Program-made: the position numbers and the translations under genes
Part shown: positions 11,046 to 23,100 of the stretch, piece by piece
Position numbering within the stretch: the stretch's first letter is position 1
How the letters are laid out: every line of letters starts with the position of its first letter
Notes under the pieces: model-generated
What the model saw: the letters and a program-made list of their open reading frames with translations, nothing else
Told to the model about the DNA's origin: nothing
Databases searched by the model: none
Origin: Rhizophagus irregularis
Taxonomy: Eukaryota; Glomeromycota; Glomeromycetes; Glomerales; Glomeraceae
NCBI RefSeq assembly: GCF_026210795.1
Contig: NC_089439.1
Location: 3,596,001-3,660,000 of the forward strand
Direction of reading: 5' to 3'
Length of the DNA stretch: 64,000 nt

Positions 11046-12489
11046 TAAACAAACATAATAATTTTATTTTGGTTCAAATTAATAAATAATTTCATATTAC
11101 TATATAATAAACTATAAACTAATGAATATATTATGGCTTGAATTAAAATCCGAAAAAAAAAATTCGGTATAATAATAAAAAAATTATCGGATTGAACAGA
11201 TTCAATCCCAATTTTCTGATGAATTTCGGGGCATACCTATACCGTACTGTAGGTCATATATATGACATACTATGCCGAAACATTTCACTTTTCACCGATA
11301 TATAGATGCCTGATATATAATTGATAGCATAGATTTTGACCAGTATGTATCGGTGATATATTTGGTACCCGATGTGTACCCGATATATGTAACTGCCCGA
11401 TATATATCCGATTTATTACCGATATATAGGTGCCCGATATATACCCGATAGCATAGATTTTGACCAGTGTAGTACTGTATGTGTAGTTACCTGTGACTCT
11501 CAAAAATCCTATATCTTTAAGCTAGATGGCCAACTTTATCTCAATATCTTCCCAGGATTTCTCCATATCCTGCGTCCAATTTTCACCTTTGAGTCTATAA
11601 TCCATCAGGTGGTTAAATATCTTCTCTCATGTTCAGGATATCTGGTGTTCGGGTGATTGGAATCTCACTGAGTATATCATCAAGTGGTTAGCCGGTGTAT
11701 CTGCTAGAAGGAAAATGTACTCGATTTTCTACTTGAAATCCGGACAGGGTTGGGGTAAGAGTATTACAACAGATTTCATTCAACGTAGCGTCTTAGGTAC
11801 TCAACTCGTTTATAAGATTAGCGATTCTCAGACAATTCTTGGAAGTTTTAATAGGCAGTTACAGGTTAAGGTTCTTCTTCTTCTCGAGGAAATGTCCACA
11901 GAAAAAACACTGGTCGAATGAAGGGCTACCGGGTAAATTTCATATACCCGATAGCCCTATTATATGTTTTCGATTTTAACCTGAATGGCAGCTGATCGAT
12001 CCACCCGATTTGTGACCGGTTCTCGGCGCAGATCAGGTATAAGTCATGTGACTTTCAGGTTAGAACATAACGGTAAAGTGCTATATGAATATCGGGAGAA
12101 TTTCAGCAATCCGATATTTCTCCGAACTATTTATAATATTAGATGTATATTTGCTACATCGAAACCCGAAACTTATTATTTATTCATTTATATATACTAT
12201 ATATTATTCATTTATTTATTTATTTAACATAATAACATATATATATATTTATTTTATTATTATATTTTTAAAAATTATATTCGTTAATTTATCCTATTCT
12301 ATCTATCTACATTATGTTGTTAATGGTTTGGAATATTATTCCAGTTGGTTCGATTCCAACAAACAACTATTTTTCCCAAAGTTTTTATGCCAACTCTTCC
12401 GAACTATTGCCTACTAATACCAAACGAATTAAGCAGAAGATGGATATTAGATTGTGGTGGATTAGGTTGATTTTGACTTGGTAAAATTG

Positions 12490-14960
12490 TGAGTGAAATA
12501 TTATTTCGTTCTCTATAAAAAAAAAAGAACGTTTAGTAAACGTTCTTAACGAAAAAATATTAAAAAAAATAAGTTCTGGTACCTTGTGTCAATTTCATCT
12601 TGAGCGAATTACCTACAAGAAAACGAAAAAAGTAACGTTAAAAATGTTACAAAAAAAAATAGAAAAACCCTTCTATTTACCTTTCGTCCAAAGTCCAGTT
12701 CGTAATCTTGTCTGGCGTTCCTACTAAAAAAGAAAGAAACGTTAGTACGTTTCTTTAAAACAATTAAACACCATACACCGCATTATCCCATATACCTAAG
12801 TCCAGGTTCTCCCAAATTCCTAGGAGTCCGGTAATCTAAAAAAACAAAAAAAGAAACGTTAATACGTTTCTTTAACATAATTAAACACCAACGCTATACA
12901 CTTCCCCATATACTTTACCGGGTTCTTCCAAATTCCTAGGAGTCCGGTAACCTAAAAAAATGAAAAAAAGAAACGTTAATACGTTTCTTTAATACAATTA
13001 ATGCCATACACTCCTCCCATATATTTTACCGGATTCTTCCAAGTCCGGTAACCTAAGAAAATGAAAAAAGAAACGTTAGTACGTTTCTTTAACACAATCA
13101 AACGTCATACGCCACCCATATATTATACCGAGACTTCCAAGTTCCTAGGAGTCCGGTAACCTAAAAAAATTGAAAAAAAGAATGTTGATACGTTTCTTTA
13201 ACAGCCCCCATATATCTAAATCCGATTTATTGAAAAAAAATATTTAGTTTCGACAAAAAAACTTACCGAATTTAAATACCGAGCTCAACAAATCCTACAA
13301 AAAAAAAGAAAAAGAAACGTTAAAACGTTTCTTAATAAAAAAATAAAGTTTCGTAACGATTTTCGTTACGAAACTTACCATTTCGACCTTAGAGTACCAG
13401 AGCGGCGGAGCCTACAGATTCTACAAAAAAAAAATAATAAGAACGTTAGAAACGTTCTTTGAAAAATAAAAAAAATATTGAAAGTTTGAAACTTACCCTC
13501 TCTTAGGCCTTAGCATCCCAGTCCGGTATAAAAGTCGAAGGGACCTACAAAAATAAATAAAGAAACATTAGTAACGTTTCTTTAAAAAAAAAAATAAAAA
13601 AAAAGAATCGAAGTTTCAAAACGAAACTTCGAAACCTAACCGAAATCCAATATCCAGAGAGTATCTACAAAAAAAAGAAGAAACGTTAATATAACGTTTC
13701 TTACAAAAAAAAGAATAAAAAAAAAAGATTGTTTCGCAACGTTTAAACTTACCGTTTCGAAACACCGAGCCGAACACTTGAACCTACAAAAAAGAGAGAA
13801 ACGTTAATATAACGTTTCTCAAAGAAAAAATTTTTTTAAGTTTCGTAACGTAACTAAACGTCACGAAACTCACCGTCATTTCGAATTTCACAAGGCCGAA
13901 ATACTTGAACCTACAAAAAAAAGAGAGAAACGTTAATATAACGTTTCTTACAAAAAAAATAAATAAAAAATAAGTTTCGCGTTGTGAAACTTACCATTCG
14001 AGGTTTGCCATTTCGAAGCTCCCCACTTGAACCTACAAAAAAAAAGAGAGAAACGTCAGAATAACGTTTCTCAAACTCTCAAAGAAAAAAAAATTGTAAG
14101 TTTCGCAACGCGTTGCGAAACTTACCGTTCGTTTCGTTGAAAAATGAAAAAAGATATTTCGAAGTATACTTGAAGTATATCTTCGAAATGTCGAATTTAA
14201 TTTCGTCCGTCTAAGGAGCCGCCCAAAAGAAACCGAACTTAAAAAGAAAAAAAAACGAAACGTTAATAAACGTTTCGTTGAAAAAAAACAAAAAAAAAAT
14301 ATATTTCGAAGTATACTTCAAGTATACCTTCGAAATGTCGAGTAAGGAGCCGCCCAAAGAAGTCGAACCTAAAAAAGCAAAAAAAACGAAGCGTTAATAA
14401 ACGTTTCGTTGAAAAAAAAAACCCAAAAAGAAAGACATTTTGAAGTATATATACCTTCAAAATGTCTTATTGATTTCCGTCCGTCCAAGAAGCCAAGAAG
14501 CCGCCCAAAGAAGCCGAACCTAAAAGAAAAAAGAAACGAAACGTTAATAAACGTTTCGTTAGTCGAAAAAACAAAAAAATAATTATTTCGAAGTATACTC
14601 GAAGTATACCTTCGAAATATCAAGTTCCGTCTCCAAGGAGCTGCCCAGCCGAACCTAAAAAAGCAAAAAAAACGAAGCGTTAATAAACGTTTCGCTAGTC
14701 GAAAAAATAAAAAAATAAATTATTTCGAAGAAGTATACCTTCGAAATGTCGAATTCCGAACCTATACCTTCGGCGTTCTGGACCTAAAAAATAAAAAAGA
14801 ATATTAGTGCTAACGTTCATTAAAACAAATAAAAAAAATTTTTTGCTTACTCCGGAAGACTGGAACTAATTTAGATACCGGTATATGTCTTCGGCTTCCT
14901 TAAAGTCTCCAAGAGTCCGGCGTTTCCTTCAAAAGAAAAGAAGTCCGGAGACTACTAAAG
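12490..14960 (-). repeat. Longest array, about 18 intron-like hairpin units and micro-exons (minus strand)
   Basis: In plus orientation each unit shows CCTACAAAAAAA (acceptor complement), GAAACGTTAATACGTTTC (branch palindrome) and AAACTTACC (donor complement). From about 13.3 to 14.15 kb the donor is followed by its own palindrome, so GTAAGTTTCG pairs with CGAAACTT. Exact TACTAAC on the minus strand occurs at 12741-12747 and 13075-13081; other units have TTAAC variants. Exon-like segments share GTCCGGTAACCTA or CCGAACCT words and run about 25-50 nt. Between 14.15 and 14.75 kb the second hairpin changes to ATTTCGAAGTATACTTC. Confidence 0.7.
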
Positions 14961-15430
14961 TGAAACTTTTTAATCCGTTTCTGCATGTTGCAGATTATAT
15001 TCCGAACGTTGGACGAGCTTGCCAGAAGTTAGAAATTTGATTTCGAGTTAAATATTTGGTTCTTCAAAAGGTGTGATAAAAATTTATTTATTTAAAGTAT
15101 TGTAAGAAAAAAGTTAAAAAAAAATTAACTTTAAAGTGTAAAAAAAAAAGTTTATCAATTAAAAAAAAGATCGAAGATTTTTGTGGGAATAGAAATAATT
15201 ACATGCCGTAAATTATTCCAATGACCTATCAGACTACTGATAGGTATAATAAAATTTTCTGATATTTTAATGATATGTCTTTAAAAAATCAGATTTTTTT
15301 CATAAAATATTATTAAACATTTCGGATTACCGATACTTGTAAATGTTTAATATTGCCTATCATGCCATATCGGGTTTCTGATTATTTCCTGATATTTGAC
15401 CAATACGTTATTACCCGATATTTCATCATT
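14960..15430. other. Right subterminal part of CACTA-like element 2
   Basis: AT-rich DNA with GCCTATCA, TACCCGATAT and related words towards the end. No gene seen. Confidence 0.4.
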
Positions 15431-17744
15431 TGACCAGTGAAAGCTAGTGGAATAATCTGTATCGATCGTTGAAGGATAAGGTAACAGGCGATATAATGGA
15501 AATCCATGAAAAATATAAGACGCCAACATATTACAAAAACTTTATATTCACCATTGTCCTCACCAATGAAAATGCTCTCAGAATGGAAAATGATGATAGA
15601 CGCACAGTTTTCTTGGATGTATCACCATCCCGCAAGAAAGACCTGGAATATTTCAAAAAACTTGGTAATACAATGAAATATCCGGGTGTTAGTGAGGCGT
15701 TCTATGCATACTTAAGAGCCATTGCAGATGCTTATCCAGACTTCAATGGGAATCCACTATCTATGATAACATCTAAGCAGGATCACATCATATCGACTCT
15801 CCCACCTCTATTTCAATTCATAAAGGACACATACCTCATAGTAAAATCATATAATCAACTTACCTGTACAAGATTTTTATAGGGTATATGCTTTATACTG
15901 TGAAATTCATTGCATTTCACTCTTATTAAAGATAAACGCTTCTAGAATCCTATTAAATAAGTTGAGTATAAATAGTAATCAGACTTATGTAAATAAAAAG
16001 TTAACTCGAGTATATAGTATATCCAGAGAGGATCTTTACAAGAAATACCTCAGCAAAAACTGGATACATGAAACAGATGAAATCAATATAGAGGGAATTG
16101 ATATAGAGACTCCTAAGAAATTCGCATCTGACCTTAAAGCCTTGGAGAATTTCTTGGTAAATATATATAATCCAGCTAATAAGTCACAAGTACAGGAGAA
16201 ATCTGCTGAGGAAAAATCCGCACCTGTTATCGAAGAGCAATCAGTTGCTAAAAAGACTCCTCCACCAGTACCATCTAAACCTGATTATTTGAAGGTAAAA
16301 CCCGCACCTATCATTGATAAAAACCATATTTCTGAGGAATCTCCAGCTCCCATAGAGTCAGACACTGATGAAATTATAGACAGTTTCTCAGACTGTTATT
16401 TATCTGACAAGGAACCTGAACAAGAAGATGGGCTGCCTGCTGAGGAACCTGCACTTGAAGCTGTTGATGACTATGACATCTTAGATGACTTGCTATCTGA
16501 CTCAGATCCTATAATCACGAACCCAGCTCATGAACAACAACCCAAATCTCCTACATCTGTCACTAAATCTGATCCAGAACTAATTCCTAAAGAGCAATCT
16601 ATCCCAGAACCTGACACAGAACCAGAAATTGACTTGAATCCTGAACTAAAGGAAGGTACTCAAGTACACTGGGTTTGGCAAGAAAGACGCCGATGGGATC
16701 ATAAGTCATAGGTTAAGAATTCAAAGGACCAGGTCTTCAATGATTTTTACAATACAAGTAAGGAATTATGGGCTAAGTACCAAAACACATCAGACGAGTA
16801 TGATTGGGATATACTTGTGTTTGAGATAGAGGAATGTCCCACAGCACATGTTGAGAATGAGTACCAGTACTACCTTAGGGAAGTAGTAAATCGTTTCAAG
16901 GACTGGACCGAATAATGGGGACTTACCTAAAGCACCCAGTCAGGGCCTGGAAAATGCTTATATATGTAAGTACTGAGTCCGTTACCGGCATAGAAAAATT
17001 TTATGATGTAAGAATTTTATAATGCTTAATTTTGAGAAAATTTTATACTATGTAAGATAATTAAATTGCATATTTTTGGTATTATTTTAAAATACTAAGA
17101 GTTTCTAGTTGCTTATTTTTCATATTTATAGAACTTTTTAAATTATTATATATTGAATTTACAGTGGCAGCCAAATGTTATGCATCACCTGAAAAAAAAA
17201 TTAAAAATTTAGATATCTCATGATCTAAAAGTGATTGATGGCTAAAACTTAGAATTCTAAAATTAAAAAATTCAGGCTACCTATATGCAAAATTTAGTGT
17301 TAATTGATTGGCTAATTTATTAGTTACATGGCAATATGGCATTTAATCAAAAAGCTCTGATGCATTTCTTTTGATCGTTATGAAATTCTTGAAAAATCTA
17401 AAATTTTACGAGTTATTGATATTTTTTATGGTAAATTAAATGACAAATTAGGTAATAAACAGCTTAAATTACTAAATAGGTTAAAAAAAAGTCAATAATT
17501 CTTAATTAATTTATTTAGATAATATATTTGATAATTACTACTATGTTAATAAATATATTATAAAATTAATAGCAATATTATTATAAATATCCTAAAAAAA
17601 AAGTTTTTATTCATTTTCTTAATGGAAGAAATTATTTCAAAAAAAAAAAATTTTGTGCGATCTTATTCGTAAATATGAAATGTGATTTGGTAATGATCAT
17701 CATTTTACATAAATTCTATATATAGAAATAATATTTCATCATTA

Positions 17745-18022
17745 AGCCAGTTCATAATTGATTGAACGGGATATTTGGTCAGTTGCACTAAAAATTCAGA
17801 CCAATAAATTTAACTGTAAAATGATCAACTGACCGCTCAACGTGAACCACCAAAAACGTAGGTCGTTTTGGTCGAGTAGACAAAAATACTGACAAAAATA
17901 AACAAAGCCATAACTATTGGTTGCCTTATGTTTATCAATCAAACCAACTCAAAATTGAACTTTGATCATGAGATTAGTGTAACATGACCAAAAAAGCCGA
18001 TCGAACAATTATGAACTGGCCT
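17745..18022. mobile_element. MITE with AGCCAGTTCATAATT ends
   Basis: Left AGCCAGTTCATAATTG, right complement AGGCCAGTTCATAATTG, flanked by ATTA (17741-17744; 18023-18026). The uninterrupted opposite arm of the surrounding palindrome (near 18500) shows the empty site, confirming the boundaries. Confidence 0.75.
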
Positions 18023-18027
18023 ATTAT

Positions 18028-18500
18028 CTCAGCATCTAGCGATCACAGAAGGATAAAATATGGCTCATCAGAATCATCTCATCAAGGGTGGTAGCCACAT
18101 ATTTCTAGGTACGATAGGTGTGGAGTTATTCACTAAACTGTCAAAAAATTGGCATTTCTTTATTTGGTGTTTACTGTGCTGCAGTACGTTTTGATGTCTA
18201 ATTTCTCACTCATCGCACTTAAAGATATGAAATTACCGCCATTGGATTCGCTTTTATGAGATGATCCTGATGAGCTGTGTTTCATCTTTCTGTGATTACT
18301 TGATGCGAATTTATATGCCAAAACTTCCTGCAATACAGTAAACATCAAATAAAGAAATGCCAATTTTTTGACAGTTTAGTGAATAACTCCACACCTATCG
18401 TACCTAGAAATATGTACCTACTACCATTAGATTCGCCTTGATGAGACGATTCTGATGAGTCATATATGATCCTTCTGTAATCGCTAGATGCTGAGATAAT
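18028..18500. repeat. Palindromic centre of the mariner-type foldback
   Basis: GCATCTAGCGATCACAGAAG (18032) pairs with the complementary CTTCTGTAATCGCTAGATGC (18472); TGACAGTTTAGTGAATAACT near 18370 pairs with 18125-18145. The GATTCGCTTTTATGAGATGA and GATTCGCCTTGATGAGACGA cores sit at about 18245 and 18432. Confidence 0.65.
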
Positions 18501-18709
18501 GATGAAATATTATTTCTATATATAGAATTTATGTAAAATGATGATCATTACCAAATCACATTTCATATTTATGAATATGATCGCACGAAATTTTTTTTTT
18601 TGAAATAATCCCTTCTATTAAGAAAATTAATAAAAACTTTTTTTTTAGGATATTTATAATAATATTGCTATTAATTTTATAATTGTATATTTATTAATAT
18701 AGTAGTAAT

Positions 18710-19005
18710 AGGACCCCGGATATCTAATATAAAGGTCATAATGGACTTTTGGCCAAAAACACCCCTTTTTGCTGAAACTCAAAAAATCGTTTTTTGTAAA
18801 TATCTCAGCATCCAGTAATTCAATTTTAATGAACTTTTTTTTATTTTGTAGCCCTCATTTAGCTCTACAATTTAAAAAATATTCATCAAAATTGTACCAC
18901 TGGATGCCAAGATATTTACAAAAAACGATTTTTTGAGCCCCTGAAAAATGGGCCAATCTGCCGAAAGTGTGACTTATGACCTGTTTTGGAGATATCTGGG
19001 GTCCT
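18710..19005. mobile_element. Short hAT-like MITE (8-bp duplication GTAGTAAT)
   Basis: Ends AGGACCCCGGATATCT and complement AGGACCCCAGATATCT, flanked by GTAGTAAT at 18702-18709 and 19006-19013. The left arm of the surrounding palindrome (about 17540) shows the empty target. The interior is itself palindromic, around ACATTTACAAAAAACGATTT-like arms. The ends resemble those of the surrounding 3.5-kb hAT-like element, so one transposase may have moved both. Confidence 0.85.
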
Positions 19006-19639
19006 GTAGTAATTATCAAATACATTATCTAAATAAATTAATTAAAAATTATTGACTTTTTTTTACCCTATTTAGTAATTTAAGCTGTTTATTACCTAAT
19101 TTGTCATTTAATTTACCATAAAAAATATCAATAACTCTTGTAAAATTTTAGTTTTTTCAAGAATTTCATAACGATCAAAAGAAATGCATCAGAGCTTTTT
19201 GATTAAATGCCATATAACTAATAAATTAGCCAATCAATTAACACTAAATTTTGCATATAGGTAGCCTAAATTTTCTAATTCTAGAATCCTAAGTTTTGGC
19301 CATCAATCACTTTTAGATCATGAGATATCTAAATTTTTAATTTTTTTTTCAGGTGATGCATAACATTTGGCCGCCACTGTATAATTAATTTTTATTTATT
19401 TTCACTAACGGTAAGTATTAATTTTGTACTACATTTCACGATTTTATATAAATACATAAACAAAAATTTTTTTTTGATGGAATTTCAGTTTTTTTTTTTC
19501 AATGTTTTATTAATTATCTTTCAATAGTATCTTTTTAATTTTTATTAAACTCAGTGTATTATTTTTAATATAAAATTACTATATTATACATGTTTATTTT
19601 GTTATATAAAATTACTGTAAATATGTTTTACTTTAAAAT

Positions 19640-20165
19640 ATAATTTCACTACTCACCACTTTGGTTATATCAAATTATCTTTTATGCTTATTCAGCAAGT
19701 TAAATCTACTTGTATTTTAATTTTCATAAGGCTAAGTATGATATTTATATAGAAAAGCATATTTTTTATAACGGTAATAACTTTTAAATTTTTCACTTTT
19801 TCGTTTACAACTTCAGAGTGTAATTACACCACTTCGGTCAAATGAAATCGACTTTCTAAATTAATTGAAAGTTGTTTAGCAAGGTCGAAACTACTTATAT
19901 ATTAATTTTCATGAGTGTGGGTATAATACTTATGGAGAAAAGTGCATTTTTCATAACGGTACTAACTTCCGAATTTTTCATTTCTCCGTTTACAACTTCA
20001 GAGCGTAATTACACCCCTTTGGTCAAATGAAATCAACTTTCTAAATTAATTGAAAATTGTTCAGCAAGGTCGAAACTATCTACATATTAATTTTTATGGG
20101 TGTAAGTATAATACTTATGGAGATATTTACATTTTTTGTAATAGTATTAATTTCAAATTTTTCTC
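19640..20165. repeat. Satellite of about 185-bp period, three copies
   Basis: ACTTCAGAGYGTAATTACAC recurs at about 19810 and 19995 with GGTCAAATGAAATCGACTTT following; a more diverged copy precedes at about 19640. The same family recurs at 49210-49790. Confidence 0.75.
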
Positions 20166-23100
20166 TTACTGTTTATTAACTTTATTAATTGAATATTGTT
20201 AATCTACTTGTATATTATATTTAGTTTAGCTTCACAACATATTTAAAATTGGATTTAATAAAATATATTAATTAATAAATATATTTTATAAATTATATGT
20301 GTTATAATAAAAATTTAATTAGGTTAGAAGATTGATTTGCTTATTTTTATATAATTTTTAAGGTTAGATATCAACAATGCTTAGCGATCATAGTAAAACC
20401 TGTGCTTAGAGCTACTAATAAAAAATATTTTTGGGACCTTACCTATATAAGTATTTTCCGGGGTCCTACCCAGTCGTAAAGAACTTGCAGATATAATAAG
20501 AGCATACAAAGAGGATCATGATGCCAAGATTATCCCTACCCCTTCTGGTTATGAAACTATGAAGATAGACCAAAAGGATAAGGGTAAAGCACAAGAGATC
20601 CCAGAGGAGCATCCAAAGACTGATATGGAACATCAGTGGGAAGCTGCCAATAAATATGTAGACTGGAATGAAGAAGATCTTGATCATATATGTAGCAAAA
20701 TTGACTCCTTTTAATACCTCTTAGTTATCTTATATTTTTTATATAAAAAACCTATATTACAACTGAACACAATTCATAAATACATTAAATGGTTTATTCA
20801 GAGATTGTTCGTGCTTTACCTACAAGATCAGATATCAAAGAACTACAGTATTCAGGCGCAAGATTTTCTAGAGGAGCTATTGCTAGACTTGAACAGCGAC
20901 TTCAATCCCAGTATCTAACTCATAAATTTCAGATTCTGCTTTCCTATAAAAACTGAAAACCTGGTGGGTAGACATCAGGAAATGAACTGGTAAGTCTCTT
21001 CTCACTGTTAGACCATTATGATGAAGCACAACTACCAGACGACGCAGACCCTGATTACTTTGAATAATTCATAATTTATGTGAGAGATGCTCTACCGACT
21101 GCAGGAGGATGCAATGGGGAGCTAAATGATTGCCTGTATGAATGCCTGAAGCATATCTATGGTACATTCTCTAAAATACCTGAGACTATAAAGAAGCCCG
21201 AGTATATCAAAAAGGCATTAGGTCTCAATCGTGATGCTTCAGTTTCAGTCTCATATATGAATAAGGTTGAACAACTTGCAGGAAGCCTTGCACTTAATAT
21301 TGTAGGGGATTCCACTCAAATTTCCAAGAGCAAATCTGACAGATGCGCAACTCTCATCTTGTCTGAAGGCCACTACTCTCTTACACTGAATCCCGGAAGA
21401 CTCCACCCTAGTAAATTAGATAGATAACAAAAGTCTCCCTTTGTTTATCGTGAAGATGGGGTTAATAATATAGTAACAATATACAATGGTAAGACAGTTA
21501 AGTCTCTTTAATACAGTTGGACAGTTTCAGAAAGGTAAGAACTCTGATAGTTACTCCTTCATCCCTATCGAGAAGAATCGTAAAACTGGAATATATGAAA
21601 CACTTGAGGAAATATATCAAAGGATCTATGAAAAGCGGAATACTTTCCTACAGGCTACAAAGAGGTTTGGTTTAGGGATCGACTTATCTTATCACAACTG
21701 GTCTTACAAGAGAACAGCTCTCTGGTTTTTTGAATGATTAAGGGTAGGGTCTTTTGATCATATGGTTACACATATGTAACATAGTGTCGATCATAGCCAA
21801 AATTTTTTTGTCTTAGGTTTGCGATAATCAGAAGAAATGTGACAAGTAAAAAAAAAAATAAATGATCGTATTTTGAAAAAAAATCTTTCACAATATTGTA
21901 AAAGGACACTTTTATATACTTTAAACTTCTTTTTTCACTTTTCATATTAAATATAAATATTTTTAAAAAGAATAACTTTAACTTGTGACTTGCTCATTAC
22001 TTTAAAAGATTGCTCATTACTCGTTATAACTCAAGTGGTTCAAACTATCAAGTCGCCATACTTTACAATATTTTACTTAGATCAATACTCTATAACTTTG
22101 ACTTATTCAACTAAGGATGGTAAGACTAAAAAATTTAATGTTTATTAGGAGCTGTTTTAACATAACTTGAAAAATATATATGTTCTATTTTTAGTACACA
22201 TTCTATTTTTAGACTTATCTTACTTATGTTCTTTAGGTTAGAGAAAGTTGGATGGAATATCTTTTAAATGATAATAACCAACGTCAAAGATATTCTAGAC
22301 CAGGACGCACTATTTTTATTCGTGAAAATGATAGAAACTGGCAATATTTACCACAACATACTTTATTGCCAGATAAAAAATAAGAATAACGTATATTTGA
22401 TGACAAAAGTAGCTGAAATGGATGGTGATCTTGAACAAAAAGTTTTCATTCCATTTATCCCAGGTTATTGTATTTACACTAAATTGGGAGAAACGTTCTT
22501 CAAATTTAATTTGGAATGGTCTACTGAACAAAATAAAATATTATACAGATGGACTGATTATGCTTCTGATTCAAGTTTTACTAATATATATTCGACAAAC
22601 ACAAATTGCATATGATCTTAATAATTTACGAAAATATATTACTAATACTCCAGATATTAAATATACTGGTACAATTTCTATTACTTTCTTATTAGGTTTC
22701 ACTTGTAAATCAAATGTTCAATCATTACGAGGGTTTATTTCACACAATAATCTAACATTATTTCAAATGGATGGGGAGTTCTATCATGCAGAGAAAAAAT
22801 GAGACAAACTTCTAAAACAGGTAAAAAGAAAGTCCCAAGAAATACAACAGGATTTATACTTTGATGACCTAAATAACGGGAGAATAATTAAAGATGGATT
22901 ACCTATATCAGCAAATGGATGGCAAAGATCACAAATAATACAAGCTATGGGTGTAAAATTGGTAGAATCACAAAACCAAATTAATGAAATATGAAATGAA
23001 TTAAAAGTAACTAAAAAATGATTACGTAAATCATTAGATACAATTCATAAATTGAATAACCAATTGAAATCAGATTCTGAATCATCAGAGTATAGTATAA

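Larger units (their letters stand above)
6065..11469. mobile_element. CACTA-like non-autonomous element 1 (TAG duplication)
   Basis: It starts CACTAGTCAAAATTGGTGCT and ends with the complement of CACTGGTCAAAATCTATGCT, flanked by TAG at 6062-6064 and 11470-11472. CACTA/CACTG termini with a 3-bp duplication are the CACTA (EnSpm) signature. Subterminal DNA at both ends is full of ATATCGGGTA/TACCCGATAT words. No transposase is visible. It contains a MULE-like element, a foldback, and two outward-facing arrays of intron-like units, and interrupts the helicase gene. Confidence 0.85.
11908..15439. mobile_element. CACTA-like non-autonomous element 2 (AAA duplication)
   Basis: It starts CACTGGTCGAATGAAGGGCT and ends ATCATTTGACCAGTG, with AAA at 11905-11907 and 15440-15442. 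Termini match CACTA-like element 1 (CACTGGTCAAA). Removal rejoins the helicase codons GAA AAA AGC. Next to the ends are ATACCCGATAG and TTACCCGATAT words. There is no transposase; the interior is mostly one long minus-strand intron-unit array. Confidence 0.85.
5724..16915 (+). pseudogene. SF3/D5-like (DUF5906-type) helicase, split by two transposons
   Basis: The gene lies in three pieces: 5724-6064, 11470-11907 and 15440-16915. Removing the two inserted elements with one copy of each 3-bp duplication rejoins the reading almost perfectly. The Walker A motif is SGQGWGKS (about 11745-11765), Walker B-like hydrophobic residues followed by EE (LLLLEEM) come near 11875, and a sensor-type VLTNENALRMENDDRRTVF follows at 15559-15615, the usual order of superfamily-3 replicative helicases. 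The C-terminal 250 residues are a Pro/Glu-rich linker and an acidic tail. Decay: TAG at 5911 and 15447 (probably former TGG and CAG), a frameshift near 11660, another near 15850, and TAG at 16709. The protein would act in replication of a plasmid- or virus-like element. Its stop overlaps the start of the next ORF (TAATG), typical of compact viral or plasmid genomes. Confidence 0.8.
17162..19379. mobile_element. Large Tc1/mariner-type foldback, TA-flanked
   Basis: Ends CAGTGGCAGCCAAATGTTAT and complement CAGTGGCGGCCAAATGTTAT between TA dinucleotides (17160-17161; 19380-19381). The two arms (about 17162-17744 and 18500-19379) are inverted copies, making nearly the whole element a hairpin. No transposase. 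It carries the 17745-18022 and 18710-19005 elements, inserted one in each arm. Confidence 0.8.
16942..20467. mobile_element. hAT-like non-autonomous element (8-bp duplication ACCCAGTC)
   Basis: Left end AGGGCCTGGAAAATGCTTAT, right end complement AGGACCCCGGAAAATACTTA, flanked by ACCCAGTC at 16934-16941 and 20468-20475. An 8-bp duplication with short terminal repeats fits hAT-type transposition. It contains three further insertions and a satellite and encodes nothing recognisable. Confidence 0.8.
16915..20714 (+). pseudogene. Small acidic ORF between helicase and polymerase, split by a hAT-like element
   Basis: The ATG at 16915 overlaps the helicase stop (TAATG) and encodes MGTYLKHPV before the insertion; the frame resumes at 20475 as RKELADIIRAYKEDHDAKII and runs to TAA at 20712-20714 (CSKIDSF), about 90 residues in all, with an acidic C-terminal half. 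Joining at the duplicated ACCCAGTC leaves the two halves one base out of register, so this copy is dead. Function unknown; position between two replication genes is the only clue. Confidence 0.55.

Noticed and set aside
12085-12417. 110-codon plus-strand frame
   Set aside because: Built of Ile, Tyr and Phe codons from AT-rich transposon DNA, with no domain or neighbour support.
14160-14760. Independent MITEs from the ATTTCGAAGTATACTTC hairpins
   Set aside because: They lack target duplications and keep the position of the donor hairpin within the intron-unit array.
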